From Wurfbainia villosa (taxonomy: Eukaryota > Streptophyta > Magnoliopsida > Zingiberales > Zingiberaceae), in assembly GCA_025175895.1 (NCBI GenBank), contig CM045998.1, positions 13,005,153 to 13,069,152 on the forward strand: a DNA stretch of 64,000 nt. Reading direction: 5' to 3'. Every line of letters begins with the position of its first letter. Position 1 is the stretch's first letter. The position numbers and the translations under genes are program-made. Below, piece after piece: positions 45,514 to 58,073 of this stretch. The notes under the pieces were generated by a model, which was not told the DNA's origin, made no database searches, and saw only the letters and a list, made by a program, of their open reading frames with translations.

Positions 45514-45849
45514 ATGATATGCTAATAATGAGCAGAAATCATAATATAATTACGACAACTAGAAAAGGTTGATAAAATATTACAAGATAAAGAATATAAA
45601 TCTAATAGATGTAATATTAGGGGTAAAGAACTCTATGACATCTACGGAATACTTCTATCATAGTCATTACATAGAACTACAATTAAAAAATATAACACAT
45701 GAAAGTCCTGATAGTAAAATCCTTACAGATTGAATCTGTGCTTGCAAAAATAGCATGGAACTTATGTCACTTCTAGAGTATTCTAGAATCATTTGCAATT
45801 TGAAGTACACCACAAATTGCACGTACGTAGACACAGTGTATGCGATCAA
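44980..45849 (+). pseudogene. Copia RT fragment G
   Basis: The plus strand reads TLDYKWIFKIKDKVDGSIDN (KWxFKxKxKxDGSIDKxKAR motif of copia RT), later GLKINEQDKCVYIKCTPKAY and DVILGVKNSMTSTEYFYHSH. It ends with YTTNCTYVDTVYAINE (usual TxRPDIAYAVN) directly at the left LTR of copia F. The catalytic YVDD area is replaced by an (AT)n run. Many stops show it is old. F appears to have inserted into it, but its continuation beyond 58073 was not found. Confidence 0.72.
45472..45511. repeat. (AT)20 microsatellite inside copia G
   Basis: Forty bases of perfect AT alternation begin right after the codons KCTPKAY, at the place where the palm of the RT should contain the metal-binding box. Confidence 0.97.
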
Positions 45850-45854
45850 CGAGA

Positions 45855-46361
45855 TGATGGATTTCTCAATCTGTCAATGGATTACGCATCTACATATGAT
45901 TCAAAAAATAAATAAATCAAATGATCCGAATACAGAATCTTGTCAATCGATCTACAACAAACATGTAAATAAAACAATAAATCCGCACCTGAATCCGGAG
46001 ACTTCGTCGATGGATGAGTCTAAAGATTTGACGTTAAAACAACCGCAGGGTTTGATCTTCCACATGTGCAAGAGTGACGCCTCCGTATGCTATGCCCGAT
46101 AGGGAAAATGAGACAACCGTTCATCCTCTCCTGCGAGGATCACCCTATATATAGAGCTAATCCTAACCTGCTAATAACCCATCAATGCTAACGGTACATA
46201 CTAAGGGGTTCTATACATATGAATCCAAATCCAATAACCCACATCTAATAATACAAACTCGCTAATCAAAACCATAATAGTTAGTTCACTTTAATCGAGT
46301 TCGAACTAATACGATACAACCAGATGTGTTATGATAATCACATGTGAGCCCACCACAAACA
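45855..46361 (-). repeat. 3' LTR of copia F
   Basis: This 507-bp LTR starts TGATGGATTTCTCAATC and ends CCACCACAAACA, followed by a purine tract on the minus strand (AAGTGGAAGATTG). It shares CACCCTATATATAGAGCTAA (TATA motif) with the right LTR. Confidence 0.8.
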
Positions 46362-46908
46362 ATCTTCCACTTGGGCTACATATGATTCTGTATGTAATAC
46401 ATAATTGAAATTCCTTAGTTGCGCTTATCATGTCATATTGAACTAAAATAATCTAGTCCATCAACTTCATTAGTATAGGACTAAAGTGATCATAGCTACT
46501 CTATATATTATCGATAGCAAGACCCATCAATAATCATAATACGAATATCATCAATGACATAGATCTAATGTAAATGTATAGTGTGAGAAATGCATAAAAT
46601 GTGATCTGCACATGTCTATTCTCAATTGATCCTCCTTATAATCATGTATAGATCTCGATCATGTTTGCAAGCACTATATGGTAAACCGTATTAGCAAACC
46701 ATGATCACTTTATAATTCATTACTGCGTCTTACATCACATTTACAATCACCATATACAAACCACATTAGTAAATTATGATGTTTCTTTATTCAGTGTCAA
46801 CAAATACACATGTAAAAGGAAAATTTTATTCGTACGATAATAATTTCTTTTACATGTGTCCATTGTATATATAGAGCATTCAAAATAACAAATAAATACA
46901 TACTCTCA

Positions 46909-48330
46909 CTAAATGGGTACTTCATCCATATGAAGGATCCCCATATATAGTGCATGCTGATGAAACACCTTAGCCAATAGTCCATTAGTGAGTGGATCCG
47001 CCAACATTGAGTCTGTCTGAATATGCTTTATTATTATTTGACCACTCTGCACTCTTTCTTTAACCGTTAGGTACTTGATGTCGATATGCTTTGACTTTGG
47101 CGAGTTATGATTGTTTTTGGAAATAAAATTTTGCAGTTTTATTATCACAGAAAATTTTCAATGGTCTGTCAACACTATTGATAATCTGTAATATTGTGAT
47201 AAAATTTCGCAGTCATATCCTTTGATTTGATGCTTCATAGTAGGCTATTAATTATGCCTTCATTGTGGAAGTCACTATAAACGTCTATTTGATGCTTCTC
47301 CATGATATAACTTTCCCAGCAAGTATGTAGACAAAATCTGAGGTGGACCTCCTGTTGTCTAAGCATCTAACAAAATCGGAATTCGAATATCCAATCACTT
47401 CCAGCTGATTGGATCTCCGATATATGAGCATAAGTTCTTTGGTTCTTTGTAGATATCGCATAACCCTCTTTACGACTTTTCAATGCACTGGTTTAGGGTT
47501 ACGTATGTACCTGCTTAACATTCTAACAATGTATGCAATACCCAGACGCATACAAACCTGAGTATACATGAGACCTCCTATCGTTGATGCATAAGAAATT
47601 TTCTCCATTTCCTTAATTTTAAGTTCACATTGTGGATATTGTTGCAAGCTAAATTTATCACCTCTAGACACGTGTTTCTCTAGGTGTACAATTATGCATA
47701 CCATATCGTATGAGAACCTTTCCAATATAGGTTTTTTGTGATAATCCAAGTATACACTTGGATATATCGTGACATATCTGTATGCCTAATATGAAGGATG
47801 TTTTTCCAAGATCTTTGATTTTAAATTTACCTAATAGAAATGACTTGATCTCATGAAGTAATTGTTTACAATTGTTTGCCAATAAAATGTCATCTACATA
47901 TAGGACAAGTATTACAAACTTGCTCCCATTAAACTTGACATATATGTATTGATGAATTGGATTCTCCTTAAAATCAAGTGAAGTAACGACTTGATCAAAT
48001 TTTTTGTATCACTGACAGGATGCTTGGTTTAAGTCATAAATGAACTTTAATTTACATACTAGGTGCTTTGAATCATCAGATTCAAAGTTCTCTAGCTGCA
48101 CTATGTATATCGATTCCTCAATGTCTCTATTAAGGAATGCAGTCTTGACGTTCATTTGATGTAGCTTCAAATCTTAATAAGTTATAAAGTGCCATGATTA
48201 CCTTTAGGGAGTTTTTCATGAATATATGTGAGAAAGTCTCCTTATAATCAATATCCTCCTTCTGAGTGAATCCCTTAGCTACAAGACATGCTTTATACTT
48301 TTCGACATTGCCAAGTTAATCCCGTTTAGT
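46909..48330 (-). pseudogene. Reverse transcriptase and RNase H of copia F
   Basis: Minus strand: LYVDDILLANNCKQLLHEIK (catalytic YVDD intact), KIKDLGKTSFILGIQICHD, LSQKTYIGKVLIRYGM, ISYASTIGGLMYTQVCMRLG and the RNase H end KHIDIKYLTVKE with IKHIQTDSMLADPLTNGL. Frameshifts and stops separate the segments. The N-terminal RT half (about 47990-48330) is in fragments. Confidence 0.82.
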
Positions 48331-48588
48331 TTTAAATATCCATTTACAACCGACAAGTTTCACTCCTTCAAGCAATTCGACTAGTTCTCATAAACCATTG
48401 TCTGTCATAAACTTCATCTCATCTTTCATGGCTTCAATCCACTTTTCATGATTAGAACAATGTTTGGCTTTCTAGAAAGATGAAGGATCATCTTCTAACC
48501 AATGTCAAACTCGTGCTCTTAGAGATACACATAATCACGTGAAATCGTTGATCACCTTAGAGGCATTTGTACTTGACACTTAAGAAAC

Positions 48589-49677
48589 CTACTCGACCAT
48601 AGGAGGGTGTGCTTCAATCTGAGCAGATGGTTCCTCTATTTGCATAGGAGAGGACACAGGGATATCATGAAGCACTACTCCCACCGGATGTGCAATATCA
48701 ATAATATAGGGTATGGTAACCATTGCACCTGTAGTAATTGAGGTAGGATGACCAGTGCTATCCTCCTCAAAAGGTGTATTCCTGAATTTAGTACTTCCAC
48801 TGTCCTCAATGAATTTGACATTTCTTGTTTCGAAGAAGGATCTATTTGAGGGGTCATAAAACATAAAGCCTTTTGATCTTTCAGAATACTATACAAAATG
48901 ATAGCTAATCGTCCTTGAGTCTAATTTTCTTTCATTAGACCTATAAGACCTAGCCTCAGTTGGATAATCCTAAATGTATTTATGCCTAAACCCTAAATGT
49001 ATTTATGCCCAATGCTAGGTTTCTTACCCATCTATAGCTCATATGGGATTTTACTTACTGTCTTACTGGGTACTCTGTTAAGTAAGTAAACTACAGTCTT
49101 GAGAGCTTCACCCTACGATGACTCCTGTAAAGAAGTGAAAGACATCATACTTCTCACTGTCCTTCAGGATTCAGTTCTTTCACTCGGCTACACCATTTTG
49201 ATGAGGAATACCAGATATGGTGTATTGAGCCACAATATCACACTCAGAAAAGTAATCGACAAAAGGTTATGGATATTGTTCGCCACATCCATCATAATGA
49301 CCATAATATTCGCTATATGGTCGGATCTAACAACTTTAATCTTCTCACATAGTTGATTTTCAACTTCGGCTTTGAAGATCTTGAATATGTTCAAAGACCT
49401 TGACTTCTCATGCAAAAGGTACAAGTAGGCATATCAAGAGTAATCATCTATAAAACTGATAAAATATATTTGTCCATTCTAAGATGCCTTAAGGAATGAT
49501 CCACATATATCTGTATGTATCAGTTCTAAAGTGCTACAACATTGACTTACATCTTTATTCCTTTTATTAGTTGTTTTCCCTCTGACACACTATATGCAGA
49601 CATCAAAGTCTGAGATGTCAAGGGAATGAAGAATTCCTTGTGACATCAACCTTTCTAGGCACTGTTTGGGTATATGT
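48589..49677 (-). pseudogene. Integrase and linker of copia F
   Basis: Minus strand: PKQCLERLMSQGILHSLD, then a copia integrase core in pieces (FKAEVENQLCEKIKVVRSD with the second catalytic Asp), then the linker LCFMTPQIDPS / SFFETRNVKFIEDS. The first part joins across element I with the HRRLGHIY end at 51351-51380. Confidence 0.78.
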
Positions 49678-51350
49678 TATTAGGGATCATTTGATACGCT
49701 AGAGGGGGGTGAATAGCAATTCTCGATTTCCTCGATTCGATCGTGTTCGTGTGTTATTGTCTGCACAAGTTAGCACACCGGAATACAAAAACAAATATAA
49801 ATATATAACACATAACACAAGACAAGAACGATTTAACGTGGATCGGAACCCTAGTTCCTGCTCCACGGTCAAGCTCTAAAGTGAGCTCTAGTAATACACA
49901 CCACCACTAACAAACTTTTCCTTCTCGGAAAATACTCCAGAGGTGGAGAAACCTCTTACAAGATGTTTACAATAATAAACAATAAACTACAACCAAATAC
50001 AAGAAGCAAATACAATAATAAGTAAAGAAAACTTTTGATTGCTTGTTTGTTGATTACTTTGGATTGCTCTTGAAGGTCTGAAATGCAATATCACTTTCTC
50101 TTTAAAATCGCCTAAAAAATCATTGTTAAATCCTCCAACTCAAGCTCCTTTAATGACCTGCATTGGGTTGGATTTCCGTCTAACAGTCAGCTGTCAAAAG
50201 GCATTAGTCGACTGCTCACCTATTCGTTGTCTCACAACGGATTAATCCACGTTGGATTACTCTAACAGATACCCTAGCGCCTCTTACCAAAGAGTCTTCC
50301 ACTATGCAATAACTGGTAAGCTTGTGTCCATTAGCTCCGGGCCGCTGATCCGCTTTATACATGGCTACGATCGCCAGAGGTCGACCGCCTAATATTCTAT
50401 GCTCGACCACTTAATTCTAGTCGATCGCTTAACCCTAACAATGATCGCTAGTGGTCACCGATCGTCAAACCCTAGCAATTACGACTTAGTCGACATTTCG
50501 ATCACCAATCGGATTATAACCCCAATGATCGCCGAGTCAATTCAGGCCTTCCGAAAGTGTCAAACACTTGCCACCGATCGTCCATATCCCTAATCGATTG
50601 GTAAGCCTCAACCATAAAATTTAACCCAAGTATAATCCCTCATATTTAATAAATCACCTATATCCTAAATCTAAATCTTCTAGACACCTCCATCAATCTC
50701 ACGCTCTCAAGGTCCATCCGAGTCCTCTACGACTCTTTCACCCTTCACGTACTTCCATCGGCTATGTCATGCTAACCGGATCTCCTTTTGCCAATATTCA
50801 TTTGGACTTATACCACCAAGACTATATGCTTGAACTTTATGCTATCAAAACCTCAACATTTGGACTTTCCCATTGCCAAGCCTTAATGCTTAGACTTTCA
50901 CTTCCAAAACTATACACTTGGACTTACGTGACCAAAACTTCAAACTTGGACTTTCTATGGAAAGAATATTCTTGTACTTTCCATGTCAAGTATTCAAACT
51001 TGGACTTCCATGCCAAGACAATGTTTGGACTTTCCATGCCAAGACCATTCTTGGACTTTCCATGCCAAGACCATTCTTGGACTTTCTATGCCAAGTATTT
51101 AAACTTGGACTTCCCCTCGAATCTCACTCGAGTTTGGTTAACCTTGACCTAAGGTTTGATTGCTTCAACAATTTCCCTCAAATAATCTTCCCCATATAAC
51201 TTTGGATATCCCAATCATCTACTTATCATATGATCAACATATGGTCAAATCATATTGTCAAACAATGGTCAAACTATTGTCAAACATCAAAACCCTACTC
51301 GAGTCCCACTCGAGTCTGGTCAATCGTGACCTAAGCTGATTGCACCAATA
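49678..51350. mobile_element. Non-coding insertion I, probable solo LTR with TA...TA ends
   Basis: This 1673-bp sequence is flanked by TATGT at 49673-49677 and 51351-51355 and splits the integrase frame of copia F. It starts TATTAGGGATCATTTGATAC and ends TGATTGCACCAATA. No ORF or internal domain is seen. Near its right end are imperfect tandem repeats (CTTGGACTTTCCATGCCAAG, 50780-51120), and 50180-50600 has many TCGACT words. A 5-bp target duplication and one block of sequence fit a solo LTR with non-canonical ends; a TIR element is the alternative. Confidence 0.7.
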
Positions 51351-51473
51351 TATGTCCTAAACGCCTATGCTACAACATGGATGAATTCTCCTCAATCAAA
51401 TTATACTTCGTACCTATATTGTGTATTATTATGTTGTTCGTGAGAGCTATGGTGTTTAACCTATATAGCTTAT
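51351..51473 (-). pseudogene. Copia F island between the two nested insertions
   Basis: On the minus strand this 120-base island reads LYRLNTIALTNNIIIHNIG and IEENSSML, a stop (Trp TGG to TAG), then HRRLGHI, the pre-integrase motif. It continues into protease sequence at 55806 on one side and into PKQCLERL at 49672 on the other. It proves that the flanking pieces belong to one element. Confidence 0.82.
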
Positions 51474-53250
51474 TGATGCACGCAAATTGAGTCTTCAACT
51501 ATGTGGCTAAAGATCAAACTTGCACTCAACTCCCACAAATACACAATTTCCATCAAGTAATAAAATATCGATCCCACAGGGATTGGTAAATTGAGTACTG
51601 ATTTACTAAGCGAATGTAGATTGTTTTGACCAAATCGGTTGGTTGAGAAAACAAAGACCTAAAAGAGAGAAACGGAGAGCAAAAGCATTGAGAAATCACT
51701 TTTATAGGGACACTCCTGTCATTGGGTCCCTGTCATGATCGATGGAATGATTCTAGGATTTCAATTTTACCTAAATGATTGCAAACATATGTCTTACCCC
51801 TAATTCTCAATGGTTGTTCATGTAGGTAGGATATCCTATTTTATCCGATGTGAACTATTGAAACTACACTGGATTACCTTATTCCAAGCCAGAGTTTTCC
51901 TTTCGGATCGACAAAACTCAGGGGGTTGCTATCAATGGGTTGCCCCTGTCACTGGGTCCCATAACCCCTCCGGAGTTGTTTTCTCTTACTTCACGGTCTT
52001 GTGCTGGTATAAGTTCATTATGTTCTATGATACATATGGGTCCTCGCGTTAAATCGATCTACTTTCGGGATATTCGTGCGTAGATGATCTTGGTCGCATT
52101 GGGAACCTATTATGAGAACCCTAGTGGTTCAATTCTAGACTTAAATCCTTATTTGTAGTTGATTCCCCCATGTTTCGATTTTCTATGGGTCAGAGGATTG
52201 AGTTCTCCTTCCAGATCTTCCCCACACCTCTAAAATATGCTCTAGTGCTTTTGGCATCTAAATCGGATAAACACAATAGATCTGGACCATAAACAATCAT
52301 ATCATAGAATAAAGAGCAAGCATAAATATTTAGACAATGAAAATAATGTAAAATAATATTGATTTATTGCATAATATTTACATATCAAAGAGGCTACTCC
52401 CTAATCATAGAATCACAGAAATCCACTCTATAAAGATGGAGATACAACCACAAGACATCAATCTAAACAAGATTAAACCCAAAGAAATTTGCAAAGAAGA
52501 AAAGAGGGCTTAGTCTCGATGTGAGGTGAGTCTCCGACTGCAACTCGCGTTAAGATCCGGAGCGGTGGTAAAGAAAGTTTTTCCAATGCATCTATGGAGG
52601 TGGAGAAGTCATCAGACGGCTGCCTCCGGCGGTTTGGGGGCCTTTGGACAATCCCCTTTCGAGGCTTGAGAGCTCTAGGGTGGCTCCCCTCGCAATCCCT
52701 AACCTCTTAGACGAGTTTCCTTTATATAAAGGCGGCCCCGACTTTCCATAAATGTGCAAAATACCTAATTCCTCGAATTGCAAGAGCCGCACGACCGTGT
52801 GAATTTCACCACGAGTCGCGGTCACTCGAAACTCGTCTGAAAAGGCACTCAGGTGTAAAACACACTACGATCGTGGGCCCTCTCGAAAACAAGGCTCATC
52901 ATCGGCCGAGAACCCATGGTCACCGCTCAGCGCATAACGGGTACACCATGTGAATTTCATGGTCGCCGGCCCTCTTTGGAAATTCTTGGAGCTTTATTTC
53001 TTTCATCCAGAAACATACCCGTGTCTTGGGGACATGGCCAGAGCATGTTCCTTTTATTTCGTGCTCCGTAAGAAACTCCATTTTTGCTTCAAATTTTCTT
53101 CCTGTCAAAAGGAAAACAACAAAAGCAGATATTCGAGCAAGAAAGTAACTTAATGATGTAAAACAAAGATAATATACAATGAATGCTATAAAATGAAGTA
53201 AGATGTGCACTAAAATGATAACTAAAATTCTATATAAAATGCGCACATCA
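51474..53250 (-). repeat. 3' LTR of element H
   Basis: This is the 1777-bp full version of the LTR. It contains a segment at about 52135-52607 that is absent from the other LTR. Short ORFs inside (for example 51810-52052 and 52920-53288) are not supported as genes. Confidence 0.88.
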
Positions 53251-54511
53251 AAATCCCCCGGACTTAAACTTTGTTTGTCTTCAAGCAAACTTTCATGTTC
53301 AACTCAATGTATATAAATGAATAACTTCATTATCTAGTATGTTTATCTAATCCTATCAAGTGGTGCTACTATCAAATCAAATAATTGAGTTCATCAAGTC
53401 TACAAGGAAAGTTTTTTATACAAGTGTATAATTTTAATCCTAGAGTCTTAAAATTCTAAGTTAAGTCAAGTCATCATCTCATCGTGTTCTTAAAGTTTCC
53501 AGCTTTTAGGCACTTACCTGCCTTAAGCGAGGATCATCCTCCCAAACTAATATAAAGTCTCAAAGGTGTGCTCGATATTGAGAAAAATTAGTGAGTATTT
53601 CTCCAGTAACCTAACTTGGTCTTAAAGGGGTACCAAATCATTTCCACCCATGACAACTCTTTTTTTCCTTTTTTTGTTTTTTTTTATTTTTTTCTCAAAG
53701 AATTTTTGTTTTTCTCTTGCTCACTGAAATTTTAATTTTTCCAAATGAGCTTACATAATCTGAGCATCTCCAGTAACTAAAATGTTAATTTGAAAATTAT
53801 CTATAGATTCCAAAGTACTAGTCCAACGAGATGAATCATGACTAATTATGTACTAAATCAACTTTTTATAATTCAATCCAAGCGTATGTGGAAAATAAAA
53901 CTAACTAGTAAACTTTGGTAAACACTCATATAGGTTTTATAAAATTTCCACCACAAGATAGAAGAATATGAATTACTAAAACCAATGAAGCATATCAATA
54001 TGATACCGAAATAAATATACATCGAAGCCTACTAAAAGGACAAACAATCTATGAACTAAGAACAAAAATGACAATGCATGAATATGATAAGAAAACTCAT
54101 TGGCATAATGCATGTTAAGGAAACAATAAAACTTATGCTAAATATTATAAAAGCAAACAATTAAAATACTAAGGTAAGAAGACTAAATAAGCACACATTC
54201 AATTAAACCAAAAAAAAACTTCTTTCCCCTTAGACTTACATTAAAATACTCAAGTAATTGAGGAAGTAGTGAAGGAAAATAAGGCAGTTAAAGCATCTGT
54301 ATATTCGCGTGCACTATTAGTCACCTTAAAAAGGAATAAAAAGAAAGCAGTAAAATAGAAAAAAAATACAGAAACAAACAAAATAATAAAAAAGATAATA
54401 CTAGAAAAAGGAAAGCAATGAAAAACTGAAAGGAAAATGGTCTAATCTAATCAATTCACTTTTTTGACTGATATCAATTTAAACCAGTTGTCGGCACTGA
54501 CGCCAAAAACT

Positions 54512-55800
54512 TGATGCACGCAAATTGAGTCTTCAACTATAAGACTAAAGATTAAACTTGCACTCAACTCCTATAAGTGTACGGTTGTCGTCAAGTAATA
54601 AAATATCGATTCTACAGAGAATGGTAAATTGGGTACTGATTTACTAAGCAAATATAAGTTGTTTAGACTAAATCGGTTGGTTGAGAAAACAAAGACCTAA
54701 AAGAGAGAAAACGAAGAGCGAGAGCATTGAGAGATTACTTTCACAGGGACACCCCTGTCACTAGATCCCTGTCATGATCAATGGGATGATTTTAGAATTT
54801 CAGTTTCACCTAAATGATTGTAAACATGTCTTGCCCCTAATTCTCAATAGTTGTTCATGTAGGTAGGATATCCGATGTGAACTTTATAACTACACTGGAT
54901 TACCCTATTCTAAGCCAGAGTTTCCCTTTCAGATGGACAGAGCTCAGGGGTTGCTATTAATGGGTTGCCCCTGTCACTGGGTCCCACAACTCCTCCGGAG
55001 TTGTTTTCTCCTACCTTGCGGTCTTGTGCTAGAAAAAGTTCATTATGTTCTATGATACCTATGGGTCATCGTGGTAAATCGATCTACTTTCTGGATATTC
55101 GTGCGTAGATGACCTTGGTCGAATTGGGAACTTATCACGAGAACTCCAATGGATCAAGTCTTTGGATGGTTGCCTCTGGTGGTTTGGGGGGCCCTTGGAT
55201 GGCCCCCTTTTAGGACTTGGGAGCCCTAGGGCGACTCCCCTCGCGATCCCTAACCTCTTAGACGAGTTTCCTTTATACAGAGGTGGGTTCGACTTTTCAT
55301 AAATGTGCAAAATACCTAATTTATCAAAATCACAGTGTCGCCACATGACTGTATGTCACTCTGGAAACTCGTCTGGAAAAAGGCACGACTGCATGTAAAA
55401 GACACAGTCGGTCGTGTGTCCCTTGGGAAAACAAGGCCCATCATGGCCGAGAACCCACTGGCATTGTCTTCGCGACAGAATGAGGCACGACTGTGTGAAT
55501 TTCACACGATCCACTGTGTTCCTCTTTAAAAATTCCTGGAACTCTATTTCTTTTATCCGGGAACATGCCTGTGTCTTGGAGACAACCAGAGCATGCTTCC
55601 CTTCATTCTATTCTCTGTAAGAAACTCCATTTTTGCTTCGAATTTCCTTCCTGTCAAGACTAAAACAACAAAAGCAGATCTCTGAGCAAGAAAGCAACTC
55701 AATGATGTAAAACAAAGATAATATGCAATGTATGCTATAAAAATAAAGTAAGATGTGCGCTAAAATGATAACTAAAACTCTATATAAAATGCGCACATCA
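54512..55800 (-). repeat. 5' LTR of element H, internally deleted
   Basis: This 1289-bp LTR is collinear with 51474-53250 except for a deletion of about 470 bp near 55150, where GAACTCCAATGGATCAAG joins GATGGTTGCCTCTGG. Both terminal sequences are preserved. Confidence 0.88.
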
Positions 55801-55805
55801 CTTAT

Positions 55806-56180
55806 CAACTAGGGAATCTGTACCAATGAGTATTGAATTTTGGAAAATACTAAATATTCAATTTTCAAATGAATAAGTATATCCTAATTTGTCCAAAGAA
55901 GAAATGTAAATTAAGTTCTTCTGAAGGATAGAACAACAAATGTATTCTTCAAATCTAAAAATGTATCAGTCCCTAGATAAGCCTAAAAACACCTATAGCA
56001 GTCACTCTAGCCTTCTTGTCATTACCAGTATGGATGTATCTTTCACTATCAATAGATAATCGGCTACTACGACAACCATATATAGTGACATTAATATGAG
56101 TGGTAGTTCCAGTGTCTATCTACCAAGTGTCAGTAGATACAGTGACAATGTTGACTTTTGAACTAACCAAACTAAGAAGT
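55806..56180 (-). pseudogene. Protease region of copia F
   Basis: Minus strand: STDTW, stop (Trp to TAG), IDTGTTTHINVTIYGCRSS with the DTG catalytic triplet, then LSIDSERYIHTGNDKKARV and TAIGVFRL. It precedes the LYRLNTIA segment at 51351-51473 once element H is removed. Frameshifts and stops are present. Confidence 0.75.
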
Positions 56181-57724
56181 TCAAGATATTGCAGTTTTAG
56201 TACCCTTGCTTATAATGGTTTTTTTATCTTCAATGGTTTCTAAAACTAAGGTTGATGGAATATTATTTTCATTGGCAGATATCATTTGTATTATAAAACA
56301 AAAGAAAGAAGAACAAATGCTTACATTAATAATCATAAACAAGCGTATATATAAATAGTGATGTAAAATAAACACTAAAATATATGCATTTATAATGGGT
56401 CCTTTTATGAGATATCAAATATAACATTACAATTAATTTTTGGATTAAATTATAACTTATTAGCGGTACTCTCTAATCCTAACTCAAAACTGTAATTAAC
56501 CATACAATGTGTCTTCCTTCGAACATAATATGTACATGATTGATAATTAAATACGAGTCGCCTGATTATATCAATTATAACCACAATTCATTATTTTTTT
56601 AATCAGTCACATGACATGCCTTCCTTTGAGTCGACATATTACATATATGATGTTTATAGCGAACCACTTTAAACATATATCTGGCCTAAAGATGATTTTG
56701 GTCAACCATCCTTAACATAGATATACATACACTCACACAATGATGTACTAAGTTTAGCTAATAATTTTCACTTTAGCGATAGTATTAGTTCAACTTTATA
56801 ATACGTGTTAATTGATACAGATGAAATCCTAGGCAACTCAACTGTATTATTGTTGTTAAATGATGAAAGGGATATAAAATAGCCTTAACATGAGACAAAA
56901 ACTTCGAAGCCTTCGGAAAGATCCTAAATAATGTTTTTAGTGTTACGGAGGTTTATCGCACCATAACAAACGAGATCTGAACGAGCTTCAAACACAATTG
57001 ATAACGCCTTAAAACTCATCTCGAGCTTAAAAGTTACGACCTCAAAGTTTTTTACGCCACCAATCGACCGTGCTTGATAGCCGATTGCTTCCAATGACTA
57101 ACAACCCTTCGGCTTAAATCAAGGCTTATCACCGACCGGTACTTGATGATAGTCGATCGATGTCATCGGTCGATTGCCTCAAAGAACTCAAAAGCCTTCG
57201 TGCTCTAATTCATGCACACACCAATCAATTGATGAAAATGACAATCGATTGGCATACCCAAATGAGTCCCATATTGATTCACAAACGTTCTGTTTGAAAT
57301 TTTACATGCATCAATTGACTAGTCCTTATGGCAGTGAAGATCAATCGAGTGTCCCAGTTGACTCAGAAACATTATATGCGTCAAATTTCGACCAACAGTC
57401 AACTGATGGTCCACATCAGTCGATTGATGTTTGCGTCAGTTGACTAATGTCCACTTCAGTCGACTGATGACCTAATTTCTGAGGATCACAATGACGGTTT
57501 CGACGAAAACGACAGTAGTTACGATGTAGTTCTTCGTGTTATTTGCGGAAAAATATGAAAAACTTTGATCTGACGCTAAACCTAGGATTCCTAACCCTTA
57601 GATTTGATGATTATGCGTGTTTAAACACATTGAATCAAGATTTAATGCAAAACACACGCATTTGGACCGAGTCGTCGAAAAATCATATCTTAATGTTGTA
57701 CGAATATTGTACTTTGATACCAAT
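56181..57724 (-). other. Leader and unassigned part of copia F
   Basis: No gag could be read. 57060-57480 has repeated variants of GTCGACTGAT / GTCGATTG, as in element I. 57710-57724 holds the decayed primer site TTGGTATCAAAG. ORFs here (57174-57443, 57543-57746) are short and lack family features. Confidence 0.5.
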
Positions 57725-58073
57725 TGATGGATTCTCAATCCGCTAATGGATTGTGCATCCATATATAATTCGAAAAATAAATAAATTAAACGATCTGAAT
57801 ACAGGATATTGTCAATTAATTTACAACAAGCATGCGTAAACAAAATACAGCGGAAGCATAAATAAAATAGTAAGTTCCCATCTGAATTCGGAGACATCGT
57901 CGTTGGATGAGTTTGAAGATCTGACATCGAAATAGTCACAGAGCTTGATCTTCCACAGGTGCAAGAGTGATGACTACGTATGCTCTGTCTGATGGGGAAA
58001 AAGAGACAGTCGTCCAATTCTTTCTCCTGTGAGGATCACACCCTATATATAGAGCTAATCTGAACCTGTTAAA
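57725..58073 (-). repeat. Truncated 5' LTR of copia F
   Basis: This repeat starts TGATGGATTCTCAATCCG and matches 45855-46200 up to GAGCTAATCTGAACCTG. It then departs at about 58073 into unrelated sequence, so roughly 160 bp of the LTR are missing and the target duplication cannot be checked. Confidence 0.8.

Larger units (their letters stand above)
51474..55800 (-). mobile_element. Non-autonomous LTR retrotransposon H (LARD-like)
   Basis: Two LTRs (51474-53250 and 54512-55800) start TGATGCACGCAAATTGAG and end ATGCGCACATCA, flanked by target duplication CTTAT (51469-51473 and 55801-55805). Minus-strand primer site TTTTTGGCGTCAGTGCCGAC lies next to 54511, and the purine tract GTCCGGGGGATTT next to 53251. 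The 1.26 kb interior (53251-54511) has no coding capacity, so it must have been moved in trans by a gypsy element. Confidence 0.9.
45855..58073 (-). mobile_element. Copia element F, interrupted by elements I and H
   Basis: The left LTR is 45855-46361 and the right LTR 57725-58073, truncated. The order on the minus strand is LTR, decayed primer site TTGGTATCAAAG, leader, protease, integrase, RT and RNase H, with a polypurine tract at 46362-46380. The coding sequence is interrupted twice, at 49677/51351 and 51473/55806, and reads through correctly when the two insertions are removed. Gag was not recognised. It is a decayed copia that served as a landing site for later elements. Confidence 0.85.

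Noticed and set aside
52920..53288. 122-codon minus-strand ORF with hydrophobic stretch
   Set aside because: It lies inside the LTR of element H and is broken in the second LTR copy (55608-55808).
57174..57443. 89-codon ORF rich in Gln, Ser and His
   Set aside because: It is generated by repeated TCGACTGATG words in a copia leader and has no support as a gene.
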